From: Methylibium rhizosphaerae
GTDB taxonomy: Bacteria > Pseudomonadota > Gammaproteobacteria > Burkholderiales > Burkholderiaceae_C
Direction of reading: 5' to 3'
DNA: 39,669 bases
NCBI RefSeq assembly: GCF_006386545.1
Contig: NZ_SWAR01000048.1
Span: 1 to 39,669 of the forward strand
Part shown: in pieces, positions 24,790-35,483 of the stretch
How positions within the stretch are numbered: the stretch's first letter is position 1
Layout of the letters: each line of letters starts with the position of its first letter
The notes under the pieces: model-generated
Seen by the model: the letters and a program-made list of their open reading frames with translations, nothing else
What the model was told of the DNA's origin: nothing
Databases searched by the model: none
Translations under genes and position numbers: made by a program

Positions 24790-25239
24790 ATGAGCAAGCG
24801 TCTCGACTACGCGCAAGTTGCACCGGCGGGCGTCAAGGCCCTGGGCGGCGTCTACGGCTACGTCATGCAAAGCAGCCTGCCCGCTGCGCTGATCGAGCTG
24901 GTCTACCTGCGCATCTCCCAGATCAACAACTGCGCCTACTGCCTCGACATGCACACGCGCGAACTGCTGAAGAAGGGGCAGCGAGTCGAGAAGCTGGCGC
25001 TGGTCCAGGCCTGGGCGGAGGCTGGGAACCTCTTCGACGACCGCGAGCGCGCCGCGCTGGCCTGGGCCGAAACCGTGACGCGCGTCGCGGACACCGGCGT
25101 GCCCGACGCTGCTTACGAGGCCGCCAGTGCCGTGTTCGACGAGCGGGAGCTCGTGGATCTGTCGATCGCGATCGGCCTGATGAACGCCTACAACCGGCTG
25201 GCCATCAGCTTTCGCAATGTGCCGCAGGCTGCCCGCTAG
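24790..25239 (+). CDS. AhpD-like carboxymuconolactone decarboxylase family protein
   Basis: A 149-residue soluble protein of the CMD/AhpD superfamily. The active-site helix INNCAYCLDMHTRELLKKG (45-63) holds the redox pair Cys48/Cys51 and His55, with Glu36 upstream, as in alkylhydroperoxidase AhpD-core proteins. The second half (WAETVTRVA, ELVDLSIAIGLMNAYNRLAI) is also standard. It probably reduces peroxides or acts as a thiol oxidoreductase; a decarboxylase role is unlikely because of the CxxC motif. AGGAGTG precedes the ATG by six bases. It is co-directional with the MFS exporter and may be part of a detoxification unit with it. Confidence 0.9.
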   Translation: MSKRLDYAQVAPAGVKALGGVYGYVMQSSLPAALIELVYLRISQINNCAYCLDMHTRELLKKGQRVEKLALVQAWAEAGNLFDDRERAALAWAETVTRVADTGVPDAAYEAASAVFDERELVDLSIAIGLMNAYNRLAISFRNVPQAAR

Positions 25240-25252
25240 CGATCGACACCCC

Positions 25253-28530
<3,278 letters not shown>

Positions 28531-28534
<4 letters not shown>

Positions 28535-28917
28535 GGCGGTGGCGGCGGCAGTTGCAGGAGGCGGTGCGCCGCCGCGACCAGCGTGCCGCGGTGCAGCGGC
28601 TTGGGCAGCACCGCATGCACGCCCAGCGCCCGCGCGGCCTCGCCGCTGGGCTCCACGCTGGGGTGGAAGGTGGGCGACAGCGCGATCACCGGCGTGCCCG
28701 GATATTCGTGCGCCATGCGCTGCAGCGGTTCGGTCTTGCCCTGGCGGGGGTAGGGCACGTCCACCACGATGAGCGCGTAGCGGCCGGGGCCGCTGCCGCG
28801 GCTCGGGTCTTCCTCGACCGCGCAGCCGCTGTCGGCCAGCCATTCGCGCAGCAGCTCGGCCGTGGCGCGGTCGGCACCCACCACCAGCACCGGCAGGGCG
28901 GCATCGGTCGTGTTCAT
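28531..28917 (-). CDS. Degenerate stand-alone receiver domain
   Basis: A 128-residue receiver-like protein. The first strand reads VLVVGADRA (10-18), so the usual acidic pair is largely lost (Gly14-Ala15, with one Asp at 16). The phospho-acceptor strand ALIVVDVP keeps Asp53, TPVIALSP holds the switch Ser81, and VLPKPL keeps Lys106. The C-terminus is a short Pro run. The start at 28917 (MNTTDA) gives a normal receiver length; a frame opening at 29046 has a Pro-rich extension and is less likely. The stop overlaps the kinase start in ATGA, so it is made in step with the kinase, possibly as a phosphate sink or an atypical regulator. Confidence 0.75.
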
Positions 28918-29004
28918 GGGCGGTGCGGCGCGCAGCGGCCGGCAGGCGTCAGGCGGTGCAGGGCAGGGGGCCGGCGCAGGAGGCGCATCGAGGATCTCCA
29001 CAGA

Positions 29005-29077
29005 GCAGTTGCGCACGATTTCGGCCTCGCCAGGTTGCACTCGCATGTCTGTGCGAGCGGCCCACGATTACAACTGC
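29005..29077. promoter_or_regulatory. Inverted repeats in the divergent two-component promoter region
   Basis: CTCGCA (29040-29045) and TGCGAG (29052-29057) form a perfect inverted repeat with a six-base spacer. It is flanked by GCAGTTG (29005-29011) and its inverted copy CAACTGC (29071-29077). The nested symmetry lies in the 279 bp between the receiver/kinase genes and the OmpR-type regulator. It is a candidate autoregulatory site for that regulator. Confidence 0.4.
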
Positions 29078-29196
29078 AACGCCGAGGCCGGCCGCCTGAC
29101 ATGGAAGGTGCTTCCTTCACGGCGCTTCGGGCCCTACGATGGAAAGCTGCCGCAGCGCACAAGTGCCGCAGCAACCAGATGAGGGGTGGAGCCATC

Positions 29197-29934
29197 ATGG
29201 AAGTCGTGTCGAACCTGTCGCCGCATGTGCTGGCCCTGGACGACGATCCGGACATCCGCGACCTCGTGGTCGAGTACCTGAGCGCCTACGACCTGCGCGT
29301 CACCGCGGTGAGCAGCGGCAGGGAGCTCGCCGAGGTGATGACGCGCGAGGCCATCGATGCGGTGATCCTCGACCTGCGCCTGCCCGGCGAAGACGGCCTG
29401 CAGATCGCCCGCAAGCTGCGCGAAACCTCGAGCGTGCCCATCCTCATGCTCACCGGCCTGGCCGAGGAGGCCGACCGCGTCATGGGCCTGGAGCTCGGCG
29501 CCGACGACTACCTCACCAAGCCGTTCAGCCCGCGCGAGCTGCTCGCCCGCATCCGCGCGCTGCTGCGGCGGGCCCGGTCGCAGGCCACTGTGGCCGACGA
29601 GATCGCCAAGGTGCGCGCCTACCGTTTCGGCGCCTGGGAACTCAACGTGGGGCTGCGCAAGCTGAAGTCGGCCGCCGGCCAGGCGGTGGACCTCACCAAC
29701 GGCGAGTTCAGCCTGCTCACCGCCTTCCTGTCGGCGCCGCAGCGGGTGCTCACCCGCGACCAGCTGCTGGAGCTTTCGCGGCTGCACAACGCCGAGGTGT
29801 ACGACCGCTCCATCGACGTGCAGATCCTGCGGCTGCGCCGCAAGATCGAAGCCGACCCGGCGCACCCCGAATACATCAAGACCGAGCGGGGCGCGGGCTA
29901 TACCTTCAGCGCCCCGGTGGAAGCCATGCGCTGA
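29197..29934 (+). CDS. OmpR-family response regulator
   Basis: A 245-residue DNA-binding regulator. The receiver has LALDDDP (13-18), phospho-acceptor Asp59 in VILDLRLPGEDG, Thr86 and Lys108 in LTKPFSPREL. The C-terminal winged helix (about 140-240) includes LTNGEFSLLTAFLSAPQRVL, DRSIDVQILRLRRKIE and YIKTERGAGYTF. Spacing resembles the TorR/OmpR branch. The start at 29197 has GGGTGGAG seven bases upstream; an ATG at 29179 is possible. It is divergent from the kinase/receiver pair and probably forms one signalling system with it. The regulated genes are unknown. Confidence 0.92.
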   Translation: MEVVSNLSPHVLALDDDPDIRDLVVEYLSAYDLRVTAVSSGRELAEVMTREAIDAVILDLRLPGEDGLQIARKLRETSSVPILMLTGLAEEADRVMGLELGADDYLTKPFSPRELLARIRALLRRARSQATVADEIAKVRAYRFGAWELNVGLRKLKSAAGQAVDLTNGEFSLLTAFLSAPQRVLTRDQLLELSRLHNAEVYDRSIDVQILRLRRKIEADPAHPEYIKTERGAGYTFSAPVEAMR

Positions 29935-29943
29935 GCCGGCGGC

Positions 29944-31659
29944 TCAGGCATGCACCCAGAACGCGGTGTCGGCGAACTGCTCACCACGCCACCAGTCGCG
30001 CGCGCCGGTGCCGTAGCGGAAGTTGCGCACGCCGGCCTGGCTCTGCAGCGGGGCCACCACCTCGCCGCTCGCCGGGTCGCGGCGAGCGCTTTCGGCCTCG
30101 GTCTCCGGCACCACGGCCACCACATGCCCCGAGCGGCCGTCTTCCTTGCGCCGCGCCACGATGAGCCCGATGGCGCCCTGGTTGGCTGCCGTCTGCAGCT
30201 TGGTGAGCGTGCCGGTGCGGCGCCAGCCGAAGCCCGGCCCGAAGTCGGCCAGCCAGCGGAACAGGTCGTTGGCGCGCATCTCGCGGATCGTGTCGCCGAT
30301 CAGCGGCTTCAGCACTTCGCCGCGTTGCAGGCGCAGCAGCGCCGACTCGCTCCACCACACGCGCGGCAGGTACACGCCGGCCAGGTGGCAATAGTCGTGG
30401 CAGTAGATGTTGCAGAAGGTCAGCCCCTGGCGCGGCTGGTAGCGCGCATGGGCCGGCTCGTCCACTGCCAGCCAGTCGATGATGGCCGCGAGCTCCGCCC
30501 GCAGCTCGCCGGCGCTCGTGCCCTGCCGCTGCGGGGCGCCCGATTCGTTGAGCGAGTGGGCGTTGGCCAGGTCGGTGCGGCGCGTCCTGCTGCCGGGTCG
30601 GCGCGGCATGGTGACCGCCGTCACGCCGGGCGGCAGTTCGGTGGCCGGCTCGTCCGTGCCCTGCACCGGCACCTCGGTCGCCTGCGGCTCGGCCTTCAGG
30701 AACTTCGTCGACGCGAAGCCGTGCAGCAGCGCGCCCTGCAGGCTGGTCTCCACCTCCATGAAGCCGCGGGTGGCGCGGCCGGTCACGGCACGCACGAGGT
30801 GGCCGTCGGGCAGCTCGCCGATCACGTTGGCGGTGGGCGGCTCGCTGACCTGCGGCTCGCTGCGCAGCCGCAGCGTCGAGACGGCGGTGTCCACCCGGAA
30901 GAAGGGCCCGGTGGCCGCCGGCGGCGTGGGGGGCGGCAAGATGGCCACGCCGGCCGGCGGCATGGCCAGCGGCGGCGACTGGCCCGGCAGGGCCACCGTC
31001 TTCGACAGGCGGATGAAGTCGAACAGCGCCTCGCCATAGAACCTGCGGCCGTCGAAATGGCCCTGCTTCAGGCCCTTGCCGGGCTTGAAGCCGCCGGTGT
31101 TGTAGGCGATGCCCACGGCGGCCAGCTCCAGGTCGTCGAGCGATTGCCGGGCGACGAAGCCGAGCTTCCTCAGCGCGTTCTTCAGCTCGGCCAGGCACTT
31201 GCCCAGCGTGTCGTCGAAGTGTTCATAGCGCCGCTGCAGGAAGTACTGCGGGTCGGTCAGGAAGAACTGCAGGTCGTACTGGAAGAGCCCGAAGCCGTGG
31301 CAGAACTTGTGCGGCCGCGCGGCCGCGCCGCTGAAGCCGGGAATGTGCTGCGCCATCGCCACCAGTCCGGCACGGGCGATCTCGAACATCTGCGCGCCGC
31401 CGGGGCGGGCCAGCAGGTCGGCACGCGTCTTCGGGAAGGCCCGGCGGCCCTTGTCGGCGTCGAGCGTGTCGCCCACGCACAGGGCCAGGATCTGCGGCAC
31501 CGCCAGGCCCTTGTCGCGCAGCACCGGCCAGATGTGGCCGGTTTCCTGGCAGGCCACCGCGACGATCATGTCCACGGTGAGCGGCGTGCCGGCCAGCGCC
31601 GGCTCGATGCTTGACTGGAACTGCTCCTTGAACCACAGGACGTCGGCGGCATTCGGCAT
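29944..31659 (-). CDS. Putative bifunctional peptidoglycan hydrolase: SLT-like + SH3b + NlpC/CHAP-like
   Basis: A 571-residue protein with two apparent cell-wall enzymes. Residues 1-225 resemble a lysozyme/lytic-transglycosylase fold: VAVACQETGHIW with Glu39, GFGLFQYDLQ (122-131, like the GLMQ motif) and AYNTGG (185-190, like AYNAG). A Pro-rich linker (225-250) leads to an SH3b-like domain (about 253-325) that would bind cell wall. Residues about 385-571 look like a papain-type NlpC/CHAP amidase or endopeptidase: TFCNIYCHDYCHLAG with Cys416 and SGHVVAVVP with His512. There is no signal peptide or membrane segment, so it must leave the cell by another route (phage lysis, type VI secretion) or act after lysis. 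GGGAGGAGCCGCC precedes the ATG. No immunity-like gene is adjacent. Confidence 0.7.
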   Translation of the reverse strand: MPNAADVLWFKEQFQSSIEPALAGTPLTVDMIVAVACQETGHIWPVLRDKGLAVPQILALCVGDTLDADKGRRAFPKTRADLLARPGGAQMFEIARAGLVAMAQHIPGFSGAAARPHKFCHGFGLFQYDLQFFLTDPQYFLQRRYEHFDDTLGKCLAELKNALRKLGFVARQSLDDLELAAVGIAYNTGGFKPGKGLKQGHFDGRRFYGEALFDFIRLSKTVALPGQSPPLAMPPAGVAILPPPTPPAATGPFFRVDTAVSTLRLRSEPQVSEPPTANVIGELPDGHLVRAVTGRATRGFMEVETSLQGALLHGFASTKFLKAEPQATEVPVQGTDEPATELPPGVTAVTMPRRPGSRTRRTDLANAHSLNESGAPQRQGTSAGELRAELAAIIDWLAVDEPAHARYQPRQGLTFCNIYCHDYCHLAGVYLPRVWWSESALLRLQRGEVLKPLIGDTIREMRANDLFRWLADFGPGFGWRRTGTLTKLQTAANQGAIGLIVARRKEDGRSGHVVAVVPETEAESARRDPASGEVVAPLQSQAGVRNFRYGTGARDWWRGEQFADTAFWVHA

Positions 31660-31778
31660 GGCGGCTCCTCCCTCGGTGGGCGCGGCCACGATGTTGAGCC
31701 TTTCAGGCGGCTCGCGCACCACCACGTTTGATGATGCGTGGCGGGGCGGGCAGCCATGCATGCGCGCCTGCGAATGTG

Positions 31779-31786
31779 TTGTATTG
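31779..31786. promoter_or_regulatory. TTGTATTG site directly before the AraR-like gene
   Basis: TTGTATTG ends seven bases before the ATG of the regulator gene. The same core (ATTGTAT / AATACAAT) recurs at 34304-34423 in front of the lyase and porin genes. TATTGT at 31782-31787 could also be a -10 element, which would place the transcript start at or near the ATG; no Shine-Dalgarno sequence is present. An ATGATGCGTGGCG 13-mer at 31731-31743 is shared with 34362-34374. Confidence 0.5.
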
Positions 31787-31793
31787 TTTTGCG

Positions 31794-32990
31794 ATGCACA
31801 GCGCCCTCCCTGAACTCGAGCAGTACCTCGAAGACCTTGCCGGCCAGTCCCGGCCCGGCGATCGCCTCCCGCCGATCCGCGAGCTGATGAGCCGCTTCGG
31901 CGCGTCGCAGATGGTGGTGCAGCGAGCACTGCAGAGCCTCAAGGACCGCGGGCTGATCGATTCGCACGTCGGCCGGGGCACGTTCTTCCGCGGCGGCAGC
32001 GGCCGGCCGGCAGACGCGGCCGGCGCGCCGCAGCCCGAAGCCGCGGCGGCCCGCAGGCGAGGGCCGGCCGCGAAGTCGGTGCTGCTGCTGCGCCGCTCGA
32101 TCAGCATCGCCCGCGGCCGCGTGCTGGCCGAAGGCCTGCAGCGCCGGCTCGTGGCCGACGGCCACCGGGTGCTGGAGGTGTCGTACACCGACCCTGACCA
32201 CGCACGCACCGTGCTGCGGGGCCTGCCCCGCTTCGACGCCTGCGTGGTCCAGTCGAGCTACCGCCCCATCCCCATCGACCTGCTGGCGGCGCTCAAGGAC
32301 AGGAGCGACGTGCTCGCCATCGACGGCGCGGCGCTGGTGGGCGCCGACGTGGAGGCGGTGGGCGTCGAATGGGGCGAGCCGCTGGCCGCTGCCGTGGCGA
32401 TGCTCCGGCAGCAGGGGCACCGGCGCATCGCCTGCGCCATGACCTCGCAGCCCTTTCTTGCCACGCAGATGGGCTGGCGGCGCTTCCACCACCTGGGCGC
32501 TGCCCTGGCGGACGTCGAGCTGCAGGCCGTCGCCTTGCCGCAGCTGCCGGACCAGGACTATGCCGACCGGCTGGTCGCCGCCATCGAGGCGGGGCTGGAC
32601 GCCGCAGGCCAGCCGCCGTTCACCGCGCTGGTCTGCTGGGGCATCGAAGACGGTGCCCGGTTCCGCGCGCTGCTCGAAGGCATCGGCATCGAGGTACCGC
32701 AGTCGCTGAGCGTCGTGCTGCTGGGCCGCACCGACCTGGCCAACGAACATGCCGGGTTCTTTCACATGGCGGGCTGCAGCGTTGCCGACCAGATCGAGAC
32801 GCTGTACCAGGCCATCCAGTCGCGCTGGAGCGACCCGGCGGCGGCGCACGGCGTGCGGTTCACGCCGGTGACCTTTCGCGAAGGCGCATCGGTGGCCGGG
32901 CCCCCCGCGAAGGCCTCCGGCCGGTCTCAGCGCCGGCGACTGGCGCGCTCGACGGCCTCCGCCGCCAGCTCGGCCGATTCGCCCACGTAG
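31794..32990 (+). CDS. AraR-like regulator: GntR-type DNA-binding domain with LacI-type sensor
   Basis: A 398-residue regulator. Residues 1-65 are a GntR winged helix (PGDRLPPIRELMSRFGASQM, VQRALQSLKDRGLI, GRGTFF), followed by an Ala/Pro linker. Residues about 95-385 form a periplasmic-binding-protein/LacI-type domain (SVLLLRRSISIARGRVLAEG, GVEWGEPLAAAVAMLRQQGHRRIA, FTALVCWGIEDGARFRALLE). This arrangement is known from AraR of Bacillus, which senses sugar. There is no ribosome site before the ATG, so a leaderless message is possible. The last 64 bp overlap the 3' end of the convergent lyase gene, giving a basic, Ser-rich tail (about 375-398). It probably represses itself and the lyase/porin/Bug genes. 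Confidence 0.85.
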   Translation: MHSALPELEQYLEDLAGQSRPGDRLPPIRELMSRFGASQMVVQRALQSLKDRGLIDSHVGRGTFFRGGSGRPADAAGAPQPEAAAARRRGPAAKSVLLLRRSISIARGRVLAEGLQRRLVADGHRVLEVSYTDPDHARTVLRGLPRFDACVVQSSYRPIPIDLLAALKDRSDVLAIDGAALVGADVEAVGVEWGEPLAAAVAMLRQQGHRRIACAMTSQPFLATQMGWRRFHHLGAALADVELQAVALPQLPDQDYADRLVAAIEAGLDAAGQPPFTALVCWGIEDGARFRALLEGIGIEVPQSLSVVLLGRTDLANEHAGFFHMAGCSVADQIETLYQAIQSRWSDPAAAHGVRFTPVTFREGASVAGPPAKASGRSQRRRLARSTASAASSADSPT

Positions 32991-34279
32991 GCGCTCGCCT
33001 CGAGCGCCCGGGCCAGGTCCTGCGCCAGCTCGCTGCCCGCCAGCAGCGCATGCTCCCGGATCGCGGTGATGAACGGCACGCCTTCGGCCTGCGTCCGGTG
33101 CGCTGCCTCGTAAAGGAGGCGGTGCGCCTCATGGCGGCCCATCACCCGAGTGAGCCGCATCATCACCGCTTCCGACGAGATGAGTCCCTTCGACAAGCCG
33201 AGGTTGCGCGACATGGCCTGGGGGTCGACCACCAGGCCTTGCGCGAGGCGGCTGAGCGTCTCGGCCACCGAGGTCGCGATGATGGCGATTTCGGGCAGCA
33301 GCGTGTCGGTGACGTTGGTGGCCGACGAATCGCCTTCGTCCATGCGCACCATCGCTTCCAGCGCCGCCGGCACGCGTGAGCGCAGCATGCGGGCCAGGCT
33401 CGCGAGCAGCAGCGCGGTCGACGGGTTGCGCTTGTGCGCCATGGTCGAGCTGCCCACCTTGCCGACGTGGAAGTCCTCCGAGACCTCGGCGACCTCGGTG
33501 CGCTGCATGAACACCACGTCGTGCGCGATCTTCTGGGCCGTGCCGGCCAGCAGGCCGAGCGCGGCCATGTAGTCGGCGGCGCGGTCATAGGAAGACCGCA
33601 TGGGCAGGCCGGCCGGCACCAGGTCGAGCCGTTCGGCCAGGCGTGCCTCCACCTGGCGACCCGCCGCGCCCATGGCGGCGAAGGTGCCGATCGCGCCGCC
33701 CATGCAGGCGGGGAACGAGGCGGCCAGCCGCTCATCGAGACGGTGGCGGTCGCGATCGAGTTCGTCGATCCAGCCGGCCAGCTTGAAGCCGAAGGTCATC
33801 GGCACCGCATGCTGCCCATGGGTGCGCCCGGCCTGCGGGGTGGCGCGGTGCGCCAGCGCCAGCGCGCCCAGGCGCGCGATGGCCGCATCGAGGTGGCGGC
33901 GCAGCAGGTCGTGCGTGCTGCGCATCTGCAGCGCGGTGGCCGTGTCGAAGATGTTCTGCGTGGTGGCGCCCCAGTGGATGAAGCCCGCCGCCGGCTCGCC
34001 GCACAACGCCTCGAAGCGATGCAGCACCGGCACCAGCGGGTGCTGTGCAAAGGCGATCTCCTCGGCCAGCTGGCGCGGGTCGAACAGGCGGGCGTCGGCG
34101 TGGCGGGCAATGGTGTCTGCCGCGTCCGCGGGAATGACGCCGAGCTCCGCCTGGGCGAGTGCCAGTGCCGCTTCCACGTCCAGCCAGGCCTGCAGGGTGG
34201 CGACGTCGCTCCACAGGCGCTTGGCCTCGGCACTGAACCAGTGGCCGGTGACGAAGGATTCGAACATTCCGATCGACAT
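32927..34279 (-). CDS. Fumarase/aspartase-superfamily lyase (PcaB / adenylosuccinate-lyase-like)
   Basis: A 450-residue homotetrameric-type lyase. The conserved regions are in order: HWGATTQNIFDTA (102-114), GRTHGQHAVPMTFG (151-164) with the His general-acid region, and the signature GSSTMAHKRNP (276-286) carrying the catalytic Ser. The pattern is closest to 3-carboxy-cis,cis-muconate cycloisomerase (PcaB) and adenylosuccinate lyase. Because it stands with a porin and a Bug protein, a catabolic carboxylate substrate is more likely than purine synthesis. The usual Met-Pro in the signature is Met-Ala. GGGAG precedes the ATG at 34279. Start region shares operator-like ATACA/TGTAT sites with the regulator. 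Exact substrate unknown. Confidence 0.88.
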   Translation of the reverse strand: MSIGMFESFVTGHWFSAEAKRLWSDVATLQAWLDVEAALALAQAELGVIPADAADTIARHADARLFDPRQLAEEIAFAQHPLVPVLHRFEALCGEPAAGFIHWGATTQNIFDTATALQMRSTHDLLRRHLDAAIARLGALALAHRATPQAGRTHGQHAVPMTFGFKLAGWIDELDRDRHRLDERLAASFPACMGGAIGTFAAMGAAGRQVEARLAERLDLVPAGLPMRSSYDRAADYMAALGLLAGTAQKIAHDVVFMQRTEVAEVSEDFHVGKVGSSTMAHKRNPSTALLLASLARMLRSRVPAALEAMVRMDEGDSSATNVTDTLLPEIAIIATSVAETLSRLAQGLVVDPQAMSRNLGLSKGLISSEAVMMRLTRVMGRHEAHRLLYEAAHRTQAEGVPFITAIREHALLAGSELAQDLARALEASAYVGESAELAAEAVERASRRR

Positions 34280-34303
34280 GCAGACTCCCAAAGGCGGTTG
34301 TTG

Positions 34304-34424
34304 ATACATATTGTATTTGACAGGTACGCGCTGCTGCCCGGCTGTGCGCAGGCAAATCTCAATGATGCGTGGCGCGCCAATACAATGCGGTCGTTTGACA
34401 CAATGCAATACGCAGAACAATACT
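34304..34424. promoter_or_regulatory. Lyase/porin divergent promoter with repeated ATACA/TGTAT sites
   Basis: ATACA-TAT-TGTAT at 34304-34316 is a perfect inverted repeat in front of the lyase gene. CAATACAAT (34378-34386), CAATGCAATAC (34401-34411) and GAACAATAC (34415-34423) precede the porin. TTGACA (34395-34400) with AATACT (34419-34424) at an 18-base spacing is a good sigma-70 promoter for the porin. The repeats overlap its spacer and -10, as expected for repression by the GntR-type regulator. Confidence 0.6.
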
Positions 34425-34470
34425 GGTGGCACATCGGCCATGCCGGTGCCATCAAACAAAGGAGACCGTT

Positions 34471-35472
34471 GTGAAGACACTCGCTTGGCGGCCGGGGCTC
34501 TGCGCCGCCGTCGCCCTGGGCTCGGTCGGTGTGGCGCAGGCCCAGTCCACCGTATCGATCTACGGGATCATCGACATGGGCGTCGTCAGGGCCAACAGCG
34601 GCACGACCCCGGCCGCCCTGCTGCCGGGGCGCGGCGCCCAGCCCGACAGGTGGGCGCTGAAGGCGGGCAACACCTCGCGCATCGGCTGGCGCGGCCAGGA
34701 AGACCTGGGCGAAGGCCTCTACACCCGCTTCCAGGTCGAGCACCGCTTCGCCGCCGACACCGGTGCCTCCAGCAATGCCAACGTGTTCTGGCTCGGCCGT
34801 TCGGTGGTGGCGCTGGGCAGCAGGCAGTGGGGCGAGGTGTATGCCGGGCGCGAGTACTCGGCGGCCTACGCGGTGGCGCTCAATGCCGACCCCACCTTGT
34901 GGAGCTACGTGAGCCAGCTCGGCTCGGCCTACACCTATGCCAACTACACGCCGGTGGCGGCCGCGGTCGAGGCGTCGAACATCCGCTGGAGCAATTCGGT
35001 GGGCTACAAGTCGCCGACCCTGGGCGGCGTGAGCCTGGAGCTGGCCACTGCGCTGGGCGAAGGCGTGCGCGGGCGGGCGTCGTCCGGCAACCTGCAATAC
35101 AGGCAGGGCCCGTTGTGGGCGGCCGCGGGCTTCGACCGGCTGGATTCCAGCACCCGCCTCGCGCTGGTGGCGGGCGGCTGGGACTTCGGCTTCGTCTTCC
35201 CCAAGGCGAGCTACAGCCGTGCCGAAGGCGGGCTCAACGGCGACGCCACGTCGTTCACCGTCTCTGCGCTGGTGCCGGTGGGGTTCGGGCGGGTGTATGC
35301 GTCGCTCGGCCGCCTACGCCCGGCCACGAACCTGGATGCCGCGATGCTCGGGGCCGGCGTGCAATACGACCTGAGCAAGCGCAGCCTGCTGTACGCCAAC
35401 GCGGGCTCCGCCCGGCGCGAGGGGCTGAGCCGCACGACGGCATTCGACCTCGGTCTCAAGCACACCTTCTGA
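34471..35472 (+). CDS. Burkholderiales-type general porin
   Basis: A 333-residue outer-membrane beta-barrel. The signal peptide spans about 1-24 (cleavage AQA/QS). The mature protein opens with STVSIYGIIDMGV, the hallmark of Gram-negative porin_4 proteins. GWRGQEDLGEGLYTRFQVEH (62-81) is the next family block, and the chain ends in DLGLKHTF with the terminal Phe needed for barrel insertion. The start is a GTG with AAAGGAG seven bases upstream. It is followed 11 bp on by the Bug gene. The porin probably lets the carboxylate substrate into the periplasm. Well supported. Confidence 0.92.
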   Translation: MKTLAWRPGLCAAVALGSVGVAQAQSTVSIYGIIDMGVVRANSGTTPAALLPGRGAQPDRWALKAGNTSRIGWRGQEDLGEGLYTRFQVEHRFAADTGASSNANVFWLGRSVVALGSRQWGEVYAGREYSAAYAVALNADPTLWSYVSQLGSAYTYANYTPVAAAVEASNIRWSNSVGYKSPTLGGVSLELATALGEGVRGRASSGNLQYRQGPLWAAAGFDRLDSSTRLALVAGGWDFGFVFPKASYSRAEGGLNGDATSFTVSALVPVGFGRVYASLGRLRPATNLDAAMLGAGVQYDLSKRSLLYANAGSARREGLSRTTAFDLGLKHTF

Positions 35473-35483
35473 AGGAGCTCCTC

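Noticed and set aside
34311-35483. Upstream extension of the Bug gene through the porin region in another frame
   Set aside because: The extension has no signal peptide or motif and overlaps the whole porin gene. The Bug signal peptide and ribosome site set its start at 35484.
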